A stretch of 40,532 nt of DNA, from the NCBI GenBank assembly GCA_947627855.1, contig CANQXR010000020.1, positions 1 through 40,532 on the forward strand. The letters run 5' to 3'. A model generated the notes under the pieces. It saw only the letters and a program-made list of their open reading frames with translations, was not told the DNA's origin and ran no database searches. The DNA comes from an uncultured Clostridia bacterium. GTDB lineage: Bacteria; Bacillota; Clostridia; Lachnospirales; CAG-274. Made by a program: the position numbers and the translations under genes. This document shows positions 18,682 to 26,682 of this stretch, in pieces. Positions within the stretch are counted from its first letter, which is position 1, and each line of letters starts with the position of its first letter.

Positions 18682-18711
18682 CAGGGCGATGACACATCGC
18701 CCTGTTTTTTT
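18682..18711 (+). terminator. Rho-independent terminator of thrS-DUF1292
   Basis: CAGGGCGAT pairs with ATCGCCCTG around GACAC, followed by TTTTTTTATT. It overlaps the 3' end of the convergent gene that stops at 18710. Confidence 0.93.
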
Positions 18712-19450
18712 ATTCCATCTGTTTTAAATACTCCTCTGCTTTTACAGGGTCAGCCTTTGATTTGTCCGTCTTTACATCAAAAAGTAAATTGGTGCCGTCA
18801 TAGCTCTCATTGACGCTTATTTCCCCCGTATCCTCATCATAATAATAGGCGTCCTTGTCAAAAAACATATCGGAAACAACTGCCATATATATATGCCTGT
18901 CGCCAAAATATTCTATCGAATCAAAATCTATTATCCTGTAAAGAACCCCGTCAACTATTCTCCCCATATATGAGCCGTGCATAGTATATATGTTGTACTT
19001 CCAAGGCTCCAGTCCCTCTATAAGCGGTGTTATAAGCATTTCATCGTCATATGTCATATCCCTTCCGTCCGTTCTTTCCACCGCAACGACCGCATAGCTT
19101 CTTTCGGGATTTGCTTCTTCTGACATCGTAACAAAGCTGCTTATATTCTCCCCCGAAGTAACCCCTAAAAGCCTTGCCTTATAGTCGCCGTCACTTTCCC
19201 ACTCTCCGCTTTCCTCGCCGAATTCCTCCGCAAGCCTGTCGTCCCCAAGCATATGCGCCGCCTCACCTGCGCTGAAATATTTCTGCGCCGCAAAAGCGGA
19301 AACGGAAAACAGACACACTGCCGCCGCCAAAATCAATATTTTATTCTTTTTCACACATATCTCCTCCTTATAAATCCCCGGCGGCTCTATTGCCGCCCTT
19401 ACTCTTTCGGAATGTCTGTAAAGCATTTCTTCAAATTCCTTGTTTTCCAT
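18710..19450 (-). CDS. Putative membrane partner (anti-sigma-like) of the ECF sigma factor
   Basis: The 246-aa protein has a short N-terminal cytoplasmic part (about 1-34), one membrane helix (about 35-55, ending SAFAAQ) and an acidic extracytoplasmic domain of about 190 residues rich in Tyr and Asp. It starts three bases after the sigma factor stop and has GGAGGTATG upstream, so the pair is co-transcribed. Topology and position fit an anti-sigma factor that senses an envelope signal, but I see no zinc-binding anti-sigma motif and no family signature, so the role is inferred from context only. Confidence 0.55.
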   Translation of the reverse strand: MENKEFEEMLYRHSERVRAAIEPPGIYKEEICVKKNKILILAAAVCLFSVSAFAAQKYFSAGEAAHMLGDDRLAEEFGEESGEWESDGDYKARLLGVTSGENISSFVTMSEEANPERSYAVVAVERTDGRDMTYDDEMLITPLIEGLEPWKYNIYTMHGSYMGRIVDGVLYRIIDFDSIEYFGDRHIYMAVVSDMFFDKDAYYYDEDTGEISVNESYDGTNLLFDVKTDKSKADPVKAEEYLKQME

Positions 19451-19453
19451 ACT

Positions 19454-19912
19454 TCATACCTCCATAATTTTCTTTAATTTTTCAATAGCCCTCCCCGTTC
19501 TGTACTTCACTGTGGAAACAGGCTGTTTCAGCAGCCTTGCCATCTCCTCATATGTCATATCGTTATAGAATTTCAAAGATATATAAAGGGCTTCTTCCCT
19601 TTTCAGCCTGCATATTGCCTCTGTTATTTCAATGTCCTCCCAAGGGAAATTGTAAAACACCCCCAAATTATCTTCAAGCCCCTCTGTATATCTCCTCTTT
19701 CTTGTAAAGTCCTTACATTTGTTTATTACAATTCTCATCAGCCACGTTTTGAAATATTCCTTCCGTCTTAGCCTGCCATACCCCTTATATCCGCAAATAG
19801 CAGCCTCCGAAAGACAGTCCTTTGCGTCCTCCGTATTGTGTACATAACAAATCGCCGTAATAAACAGGTCTTTTTCGATTTTTCTGTACTCATTCCAGAA
19901 TTCTTCCCTCAA
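19454..19912 (-). CDS. ECF-type RNA polymerase sigma factor
   Basis: The 152-aa product has a sigma-70 region 2 (about 10-75, with DCLSEAAICGYKG and FKTWLMRIVINKCKD) and region 4 (about 98-148, with YNDMTYEEMARLLKQPVSTVK as the helix-turn-helix). Region 1 and region 3 are absent, which defines the ECF class. The start is a TTG at 19912, with GGGAGGTGAT upstream giving good spacing. It lies directly downstream of the SLH gene terminator on the same strand. Whether it controls the SLH genes is unknown; their promoters look sigma-A-like. Confidence 0.88.
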   Translation of the reverse strand: MREEFWNEYRKIEKDLFITAICYVHNTEDAKDCLSEAAICGYKGYGRLRRKEYFKTWLMRIVINKCKDFTRKRRYTEGLEDNLGVFYNFPWEDIEITEAICRLKREEALYISLKFYNDMTYEEMARLLKQPVSTVKYRTGRAIEKLKKIMEV

Positions 19913-20002
19913 TACTTATCACCTCCCTTGCCGTATTTTATAAGCGCTTACATATATTAGACGAACCTGGCAGATAAAAAGTCAGTTTTTTTGCAAAAAA
20001 AA

Positions 20003-20024
20003 GGACCCGCCTTTCGGTGGGTCC
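20003..20024 (-). terminator. Terminator of the first SLH unit
   Basis: GGACCCGCC pairs with GGTGGGTCC around TTTC, with a run of T on the minus strand. A near-identical hairpin ends the second unit at 26610-26631. Confidence 0.93.
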
Positions 20025-20065
20025 CGTGATATTTATTTGATTTTCAAATCAATAATGTCACTTAA

Positions 20066-23000
20066 TTAAGCTTCTGCCTCTGTTGATTCCTCTGTTGATT
20101 CTTCAGATTCGTCCTCAGCCTCTGAGTCCTTTTCCGACTCCTTGTCTGATTCGTCCTCTGATGTTTCCTCTGAGTCCTCGTCAGATGCTTCTTCAGCCTC
20201 AGCCTTTTCTGCTGCTTCTGCTGCTGCTTCTGCTGCTGCGATATCTTCAGCAACCTTTACAGCCTCCTCATATACGGGCTGGAGAAGAACAGCTGTTTCA
20301 GCTCTTGTGATAACTGATGCCGGGTTAAGGTTATTGTTGGATCCGTTTACATATCCGTTAGCAACTAAGTATGCTGCGTAAGGTACTGCCCAGCTTGCAA
20401 CGTCATCGCTGTCGTTGAACTTGTCAATAGCGCTTGCGCTTGCACTTATGTTGTCGCCGAGATATTCGTGGATCTTAGCAATAAGTACAAACATTTCCTG
20501 TCTTGTAATCTGCTGTGTAGGCTTGAATGTTCCGTCGCCATAGCCTGATGCAATACCTGCCTGTGTAGCTGCTGCTACGCCGTTTGCATAGTATGCTGAG
20601 CTTGTTACGTCAGAATATCCTGCTACGCCGCTTGCCTTAAGTCCGAGAAGCTTGGTAACAAGTACGCAGAAGTCGCCTCTTGTCATGCCTCTGTTAGGAG
20701 CATAGTGTGTTGCGTCAACGCCGTTGATGATACCGTAGGAAGCAAGTCCGTTGATAGAATCTGCTGCCCAGTCTACACTCTCAATATCTTCAAACTTCGG
20801 TGAGCTTACAACGCTTGTCGGAGGATTGATTACCTTATCGCCGCTTGTTGCAGGTGTCGAAGGTGTCGAAGGTGTTGAAGGTGTGCTTTCATCAGAAGGT
20901 GTTGTGCTCGGCTTAGCGCTGTTAGATGCTGTTGAAGATCCGCTGTAGCTTCCGCCGCCTCTGTGGCTGCTTCCGCCGCCGCCACCGCTGCTGCTGCCGC
21001 CGCTTCCGCTGCCGCCGCCGCTGGGTGCTGCTGTTGTAGCTTCAGCAGGTGCGTCTGTAGGTGTTTCTGTAGGAGCATCTGTAGGAGCGTCTGTAGGTGC
21101 ATCTGTCGGTGCATCTGTAGGTGCATCTGTCGGTGCATCTGTAGGTGTATCTGTAGGAGCGTCTGTAGGTGCATCTGTAGGAGCGTCTGTCGGAGCGTCT
21201 GTCGGTGTATCTGTCGGAGCGTCTGTAGGTGCGTCTGTGTCAGATTCTGTTTCGTCTTCATGTGCCTTAACGATTGTTATTGTTGCACTTGCTTCTGTAA
21301 GAGGAACATCATTTCCGTCAACGTCGCCGGCCTTAACAACCTTAAGAGTTACCTCAGCGTCTCCCTCTGTTGCGTCGTCCTTTACATTATAAGTAATTTC
21401 AGCAACTACTGTTTCAGTATTTGCGGGTACAACTGCCTTAAGAGCTTCTGCTCCTGCTTCGCTGAGAACAAATGCTGCCTTAAGCTTACCTATTGCTGCG
21501 GGAACCTGACCTGCTGCGCCTGCGCCGTAAATAGCGTCGTCGCCGTTTGTAAGGTCTTCAGCTGTAAGAGGTGTTGTAATATCGATAGCCTTGCTTACTG
21601 TAAGCTGACCGTCCTTGAATTCAACTACCTTAAGTCCTGTAATTTCAATTCCCTTAGCAACTGCCTTGTCAAGGAATATACCTATCGTAGCATTGCCAAC
21701 GCCTACTGTCGGATTCATAACAACGTTAAGAACATTGCCTGTTGAAGGTGCAGCAACTGTTGCCTCTCCCTCAAATCCGATTGAACCTGATGCTACAGGA
21801 GGAAGTGTAGGTGCTTCTGTGGGTTCGTCTGTAGGTGCATCTGTCGGTTCATCTGTCGGAGCTTCTGTAGGTTCATCTGTGCTTGATTCTGTGCCTGAAG
21901 ATGTTCCTTCTACTGACCACTTAAGTGACTTAGCATGTCTTACTGAGCCATCTTTTCCCATAACTGCCATACCGTAAAGAGGACCTGTAGGCTCTACGGT
22001 TATAGAAGTGCCTTCAAGAATTGGGGCGCCATTGATATCAAGCTGAGTGATTTCACCTGTTCTTGTATCAATTGTTATTGTGAATGTGTTGTCAGTACCG
22101 TCGGCCTTAACAACTGCGGTCTTTGTTCCGGCAATTATATCTGAACCTGTACCTACAAATGAAATTGTATTTTCTTTCCAAGCAGTAACTCTGATTTTAA
22201 GTACCGCTTTGTCGCCTACAAGTCTTATAAGCTCTCCATTGCCGCCAATACCGTTAACATCGAATGTACCTGTTACAGTAACCTTGCCTGCGGGCTGTAC
22301 TGATGGAGTTGCGTATTTTTCGGTATCAGTGCCACTTGTTCCGTCGAAGTAAAGAACAACATTTTGTTTACTTGCAGGTGCTTCTAAGCCTGCGCCGGGT
22401 GCTGTTACTTCGCCTGTCTGAGGCTCAACAGGAGCGTCTGTAGGAGCATCTGTAGGCTCATCTGTCGGAGCTTCTGTAGGTTCGTCTGTAGGAGCGTCCG
22501 TAGGTTCATCTGTCGGAGCTTCTGTAGGTTCGTCTGTAGGAGCGTCCGTAGGTTCATCTGTAGGAGCTTCTGTAGGTTCGTCTGTAGGAGCGTCCGTAGG
22601 TTCATCTGTAGGAGCTTCTGTGTCTGTTTCTGTATCTGTTTCTGTGTCTGTTTCTGTATCTGTTTCTGTATCTGTTTCTGTGTCTGTTTCTGTATCTGTT
22701 TCTGTGTCTGTTTCATCTTCTCCTTCGCCTACAACAGATATCTCAGGATCGGAAACTATAATATTTCTCTTCTGTTTATCTGATGTCTTGAAGTAGAATT
22801 CAGTGATGTTGCTTATTGCAACTGTCTGCTGTGCCTTATAAACCTTATCACCGGCTGTAAGTGTAGCATCTACTGTTTCTCCATCGATTACTAATTCATA
22901 ACCGTATTCAGTTTCTGCAGTTATATTTACACTATCTCCAACATTAATAGGAGCTACTGCTGTTGATATTACAGCAATTGCAGCCGGAGAAGCATCAGCT

Positions 23001-25129
23001 GTTTCTGTAAAGTTCACAGCGCTACCATCCTGACCGTTGAGTGAAAGTGCAATAGGCTTACTTCCTGACAATGTTCTTATGGAAACAAAATTACTTGCAT
23101 CATAATATACTCTTATAAGATCCCAGCTGCCGCTTGCAGTAGATGGTTTCAGTGAACCCTTAATTTTGATCTGCTTGCTTTCACCGAGAGCATTCTTGAT
23201 AAGAGTCTGGCTATCCTCAGTTACTTTAAGTTCAAGAACTGCTGACTTACCTTTAGAACTATCGCCATTTTCATCTTTAAGAGTCCATTTTCCCGTCTCT
23301 CTGTCATAAGTAACATCAACATCTCCGCCATCACTTGCTTCTTCGCCACTTGTGCTTATAGCCGGTGTTACATAGATGGAACCTTCGCCAACGTCGCCTA
23401 TGCCATGATCGCTTGTTGCATCTTCAGTGTCTGTGTCTGTTTCTGTTGCTGTGTCTGTTTCTGTTGCTGTGTCTGTCTCTGTGTCTGTTTCTGTAGCTGT
23501 CTCTGTATCTGTTTCTGTTGCTGTTTCTGTATCAGTTTCTGTTGCTGTGTCTGTCTCTGTATCTGTTTCTGTGTCTGTTTCTGTTGCTGTGTCTGTCTCT
23601 GTGTCTGTTTCTGTTGCTGTATCTGTCTCTGTGTCTGTTTCTGTTGCTGTCTCTGTGTCAGTCTCTGTGTCTGTCTCTGTTGCTGTTGTTGCTTCTGTTG
23701 ATGTTTCATCAACGGAAGCTTCAACTACGTCAGCCTTAACATCGATAGACTGTACAGTAAGGTTTGCTGTTGTATTATCGTCCGTAGAAACAATTACATT
23801 TTTAAGTGTGTCTACAACCGGGTCTACAGAACTGATGCTTTCGCTTGTTTTACCGTCAACATCTGCTGTGTATGAACCCGTAGGATCAATTGTAAATGTT
23901 ATGTTTGCCGGCTTTCCTTGTTCTACTTTAGCTCCGGTAATCTCTTTGCCGTCAGATGTGTATACCTTTCCGTCATGGTCAATAGAAACGGAAACGTCAT
24001 TTGTCTGCGGTGCTGCTATTGTAACAACGCTGCTGAGCATTGCAGCTGCTGCGCCGCTGTCAACCTTGATTGTGATGAATTTTCCTTCAGCAGGTAAAGT
24101 TGTTACATTTATAGCAACCTTTACTTCGATTGACTTGATTTCCTTGCCGGCTGTATCTCCGCCTGTCACTTCATATGACCGGCTCTGGTTCTCACTGTTT
24201 ACGGTATCTTTTCCGCTGACATCAACCTTGTAAGTTACAGTTTCGCTTTCCGGCTCTTCTGCTTTTTCTGTTGCCGTTTCTGTATCTGTTTCCGTTGCTG
24301 TCTCAGTTTCCGTGTCTGTTTCTGTTTCTGTCTCTGTCTCTGTTGCCGTCTCTGTTTCTGTATCTGTCTCTGTATCTGTCTCTGTTGCTGTCTCTGTTTC
24401 TGTGTCTGTCTCTGTTGCTGTCTCTGTTTCTGTGTCTGTCTCTGTTGCTGTTTCTGTGTCTGTCTCTGTTGCTGTTTCCGTATCTGTTTCTGTTGCTGTT
24501 TCCGTATCTGTTTCTGTGTCTGTTTCTGTATCAGTTTCTGTGTCCGTCTCTGTATCTGTTTCTGTATCTGTTTCTGTGTCTGTTTCTGTTACTGTAGTTG
24601 CCTCCGTTGTAGCAGTTGTTGTATCTACTGCACTCGAAGTACCTTTTGCAAGAGTTATCTTCTTAATTGTAACGTCGCCGCTTGTTGCTGTCAATGTTAC
24701 CTCGGAGTTGCTTTCGAGCTTCTTCGGTACTCCTGTCTGAATAGAATCAGCTTCCTGAATAGTTCCATCAAATTCAACAGTGAGCTTTGATGTATTTTCT
24801 CCGTGTTCATAAACCCAGTCTGTAGGAGGTGTAATTGTTATACTCTTACCTTCTGTGAGTTTAAGACCGGTCGTTTCCTTTGTTACACCGTTCGTGTCAC
24901 TGGCCACAATCTTGAAGCCCGCATTCGTATCGGATGAGTAAAGCTGTTTGTCCGAAATTGCTTCACCACCGCCAAGGCTTGTTAAATCAAACTCAATATT
25001 GTCGGAAGTGTCAGTTCCTGAAAGCTCGCCTGTAGCGAAAACTCCGGTTACGTTTGAAATTACAAGTGAGGAAACCGCCATCACTGCTGCAAGTGTAAGA
25101 GCAACAGTTTTGCGTGCCTTAATTTTCAT
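20066..25129 (-). CDS. Giant SLH surface protein 1 (1,687 aa) with Thr-rich repeat arrays
   Basis: A secreted cell-surface protein. It has a signal peptide (1-32, cleavage after GVFA). Beta-rich ectodomains (about 33-170, 290-476, 570-800, 904-1077) are separated by TETD/TATETD arrays (about 175-289, 478-568, 806-835) and TDEPTEAP/TDAP arrays (836-903, 1083-1108, 1296-1366). A domain with a faint cohesin-like look (about 1110-1290) precedes a Gly/Ser linker. Three SLH repeats follow (about 1443-1623), with MTRGDF, ITRQEM and ITRAET in place of the TRAE motif, and then an acidic tail of about 60 residues. SLH domains normally hold proteins to secondary cell-wall polymer. AAGGAGGAAAA precedes the ATG. 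It is the downstream half of a tandem duplication, and its C-terminal coding DNA is identical to copy 2 over 1,427 bp. Confidence 0.92.
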   Translation of the reverse strand: MKIKARKTVALTLAAVMAVSSLVISNVTGVFATGELSGTDTSDNIEFDLTSLGGGEAISDKQLYSSDTNAGFKIVASDTNGVTKETTGLKLTEGKSITITPPTDWVYEHGENTSKLTVEFDGTIQEADSIQTGVPKKLESNSEVTLTATSGDVTIKKITLAKGTSSAVDTTTATTEATTVTETDTETDTETDTETDTETDTETDTETDTETATETDTETATETDTETATETDTETETATETDTETETATETDTETDTETETATETETETETDTETETATETDTETATEKAEEPESETVTYKVDVSGKDTVNSENQSRSYEVTGGDTAGKEIKSIEVKVAINVTTLPAEGKFITIKVDSGAAAAMLSSVVTIAAPQTNDVSVSIDHDGKVYTSDGKEITGAKVEQGKPANITFTIDPTGSYTADVDGKTSESISSVDPVVDTLKNVIVSTDDNTTANLTVQSIDVKADVVEASVDETSTEATTATETDTETDTETATETDTETDTATETDTETDTATETDTETDTETDTATETDTETATETDTETATETDTETDTATETDTATETDTDTEDATSDHGIGDVGEGSIYVTPAISTSGEEASDGGDVDVTYDRETGKWTLKDENGDSSKGKSAVLELKVTEDSQTLIKNALGESKQIKIKGSLKPSTASGSWDLIRVYYDASNFVSIRTLSGSKPIALSLNGQDGSAVNFTETADASPAAIAVISTAVAPINVGDSVNITAETEYGYELVIDGETVDATLTAGDKVYKAQQTVAISNITEFYFKTSDKQKRNIIVSDPEISVVGEGEDETDTETDTETDTETDTETDTETDTETDTETDTEAPTDEPTDAPTDEPTEAPTDEPTDAPTDEPTEAPTDEPTDAPTDEPTEAPTDEPTDAPTDAPVEPQTGEVTAPGAGLEAPASKQNVVLYFDGTSGTDTEKYATPSVQPAGKVTVTGTFDVNGIGGNGELIRLVGDKAVLKIRVTAWKENTISFVGTGSDIIAGTKTAVVKADGTDNTFTITIDTRTGEITQLDINGAPILEGTSITVEPTGPLYGMAVMGKDGSVRHAKSLKWSVEGTSSGTESSTDEPTEAPTDEPTDAPTDEPTEAPTLPPVASGSIGFEGEATVAAPSTGNVLNVVMNPTVGVGNATIGIFLDKAVAKGIEITGLKVVEFKDGQLTVSKAIDITTPLTAEDLTNGDDAIYGAGAAGQVPAAIGKLKAAFVLSEAGAEALKAVVPANTETVVAEITYNVKDDATEGDAEVTLKVVKAGDVDGNDVPLTEASATITIVKAHEDETESDTDAPTDAPTDTPTDAPTDAPTDAPTDAPTDTPTDAPTDAPTDAPTDAPTDAPTDAPTETPTDAPAEATTAAPSGGGSGSGGSSSGGGGGSSHRGGGSYSGSSTASNSAKPSTTPSDESTPSTPSTPSTPATSGDKVINPPTSVVSSPKFEDIESVDWAADSINGLASYGIINGVDATHYAPNRGMTRGDFCVLVTKLLGLKASGVAGYSDVTSSAYYANGVAAATQAGIASGYGDGTFKPTQQITRQEMFVLIAKIHEYLGDNISASASAIDKFNDSDDVASWAVPYAAYLVANGYVNGSNNNLNPASVITRAETAVLLQPVYEEAVKVAEDIAAAEAAAEAAEKAEAEEASDEDSEETSEDESDKESEKDSEAEDESEESTEESTEAEA
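21030..21240 (-). repeat. TDAP/TDTP tandem repeat array in SLH protein 1
   Basis: A 12-bp-period array encoding repeats of Thr-Asp-Ala-Pro with occasional Thr-Pro variants. It is identical to the array at 27626-27836 in SLH protein 2 despite being slippage-prone. Confidence 0.9.
22434..22704 (-). repeat. TDTE then TDEPTEAP array in SLH protein 1
   Basis: A (TDTE)n block (about 22618-22704) runs directly into a 24-bp-period block encoding TDEPTEAP/TDEPTDAP (about 22434-22617). The 48-bp higher-order units with nearly identical codons suggest recent expansion. Confidence 0.88.
23424..23688 (-). repeat. TETD/TATETD array 2 in SLH protein 1
   Basis: 12-bp-period Thr-Glu-Thr-Asp repeats with interspersed Ala codons, linking two ectodomain modules. 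Confidence 0.88.
24262..24606 (-). repeat. TETD/TATETD array 1 in SLH protein 1
   Basis: The longest array of the gene, near the N-terminus; 12-bp period with Ala and Glu substitutions. Very long open frames on the opposite strand here (Ser-Val repeats) are mirror images of the repeat. Confidence 0.9.
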
Positions 25130-26423
25130 TGATTTTTTCCTCCTTAAAAATTTATTTGATCTCTACAATTAAATACGACAGGCTCCGACAGTTAGGACAA
25201 ATCTGACGGGTGGAAATAATTGTTATATTTTTTTTAAAAACCGTCATTTGTGTCTTTATCCCGACAGAAATTTCTGAATATATTCCTGCCTTACTTAATT
25301 TTCCCCACAGAGATCTTACCCTTTAAGGGCTTTTCCGTTAAGAAATGCTTTGCGTTTTAAATAAGCTTCTGTCATACTTCAGAAAAATATGACATTTGTG
25401 AAAGAGGCTGTAAAAGGTCTTTAAAATAGCGGATAAGCCTTTTACCCCCCCCGCAAGACGTCTGTAAAGTCTTTTTCTTCCTAAAGTCTGCGTATTTCAT
25501 TCGGAAGTCAGAGCTTTAATTGCACTTTTTTTGTCTTATTTAATAAGGCAGTACAAAAAAGACAAATCATGCCGACAAAAGTCCTGTTTATCACAAAACA
25601 ATGCGACAATCAGCCATCTTTAAATAAAGACAAGCTGATAAAGAAGGAATAAACCTCCAGAGCCGCAGCGGGCGCTTATCAAAGCCTATAATTCAGTCTG
25701 TAAACCTCCCACGGCTGATGTAAGAATTACACAGACCTATCCCCATTAAAAAACATAGGGAAATGAAAGGATACGTCCCTGCCTGTACGAAAATCCACAC
25801 TCAGCGAAAAGTCCCGTAAGTAGTTGAACAACGCAGAAAGACCTTCATCTGAAGCGATATCCGCAAAATCGGGAAAGCATAAGCAAGGGTTCAGGCAGGG
25901 CTTCATTGAGAGAAGGCAAAATCCCGCGCCGAAGCACCGTCTTGCTCCTGCATACGCAGCCTTAAAGACATTTTGTCATATATACGGGAACGTCCTGAAT
26001 AAAAAGTCCCGTAAATGAAATACATACGCCGATGTACACAGCCTCAGCCAAGGATCCTTTGGGGTAGGTAATTATTGGTGGATAATTATAGATCCCTAAT
26101 AAAACTGTGCCATCAACAACGTACTTGCCCTGAGGGTTAACAGTTGATTTTTTTAGTAAACCAACCGAGCCGCAGAGAGCCGTAAATCATTGAATATAAC
26201 CAAGCGCCTTTAAATACCCTTTCCGTAGAATCGCATTCGACCCCAAAAGCCCTCCTTCCTTAGCTTGTCGAACCAAAAATCGGACATCGTGGCAGGAAAG
26301 CCGACTGTCGGCACGCCAAAACAAGGCTCGGATAAGCTTTAAAAGCCATATATGTATCAGTGTGAAAAGATAATCTGCGAGCTTACAAGAAAACCTTTTT
26401 CCCCCAATACTGCGAAAACTACA
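25130..26423 (-). ncRNA. Long conserved leader / candidate large structured RNA, copy A
   Basis: About 1.29 kb between a sigma-A promoter and the SLH protein 1 start, with no credible gene. It aligns along most of its length with the leader of SLH protein 2 (32548-33881). Identical or near-identical blocks include 25812-25857 (46/46), 25901-25970 (67/70) and 25203-25234 (32/32). Single-base indels inside conserved blocks break any shared frame. Conserved hairpins include TAATTAT/ATAATTA (26069-26075 with 26082-26088) nested in AAGGATC/GATCCCT (26050-26056 with 26091-26097), and TGTTT/AAACA near 25588-25603. It may be a 5' UTR or a free RNA. I do not recognise the family. Confidence 0.6.
25203..25246 (-). 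promoter_or_regulatory. Conserved stem element near the 3' end of leader A
   Basis: TGACGG (25204-25209) pairs with CCGTCA (25241-25246), enclosing an AT-rich segment with a 32-bp block (25203-25234) identical in leader B. It lies about 75 nt before the gene start. No promoter hexamers at proper spacing are visible. Confidence 0.55.
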
Positions 26424-26428
26424 TCTTC

Positions 26429-26457
26429 ATTGTACAATAAAATCGAATTAATTGCAA
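26429..26457 (-). promoter_or_regulatory. Sigma-A promoter of leader A
   Basis: On the minus strand TTGCAA (26452-26457), exactly 17 nt, and TACAAT (26429-26434). The paralogous promoter at 33887-33915 has the same spacing and the same -10, which supports both. Confidence 0.8.
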
Positions 26458-26609
26458 CTGATTATTTCATTAATTTTTCTCTTAAAACAAAGGTAATTTT
26501 TGTTGATTTTATATAATTATTTTTAAAAATGTCTATAAATATAATTTATTCCTTACACCAAAGCCCCTATGAATACACACCTTTTTTTATGCAGTTTATA
26601 ACAAAAAAA

Positions 26610-26631
26610 GGACCCACCTTTCGGTGGGTCC
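26610..26631 (-). terminator. Terminator of the second SLH unit
   Basis: GGACCCACC pairs perfectly with GGTGGGTCC around TTTC, followed by seven T on the minus strand. It lies upstream of the promoter of unit A, so the two units are transcribed separately. Confidence 0.94.
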
Positions 26632-26682
26632 CCATTGGGTTACTCCGTGATATATATTTGATTTTTAAATAACATCACTTGA

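Noticed and set aside
20830..21261. Minus-strand Gln/Leu/Thr-rich frame (and its twin at 27426-27857)
   Set aside because: Shifted frame of the TDAP array and Gly/Ser linker of the SLH proteins.
21330..21360. Dockerin calcium loop in GDVDGNDV of the SLH proteins
   Set aside because: Only one short Asp-rich segment inside a beta-rich module; no second loop and no helical pattern.
24312..24740. Long plus-strand open frame of Ser-Val repeats opposite the TETD array (also near 23427 and 30731)
   Set aside because: It is the mirror frame of the 12-bp repeat; it has no ribosome binding site and no signal of independent selection.
25824..26018. 64-residue frame in leader A on the plus strand
   Set aside because: The matching stretch in leader B has a one-base indel within an otherwise conserved block, so the frame is not kept.
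25130..26423. Group I/II intron or retron as explanation of the long leaders
   Set aside because: No reverse transcriptase or maturase, no recognisable domain V or P7-type core, and the leader ends at an intact start codon rather than an exon junction.
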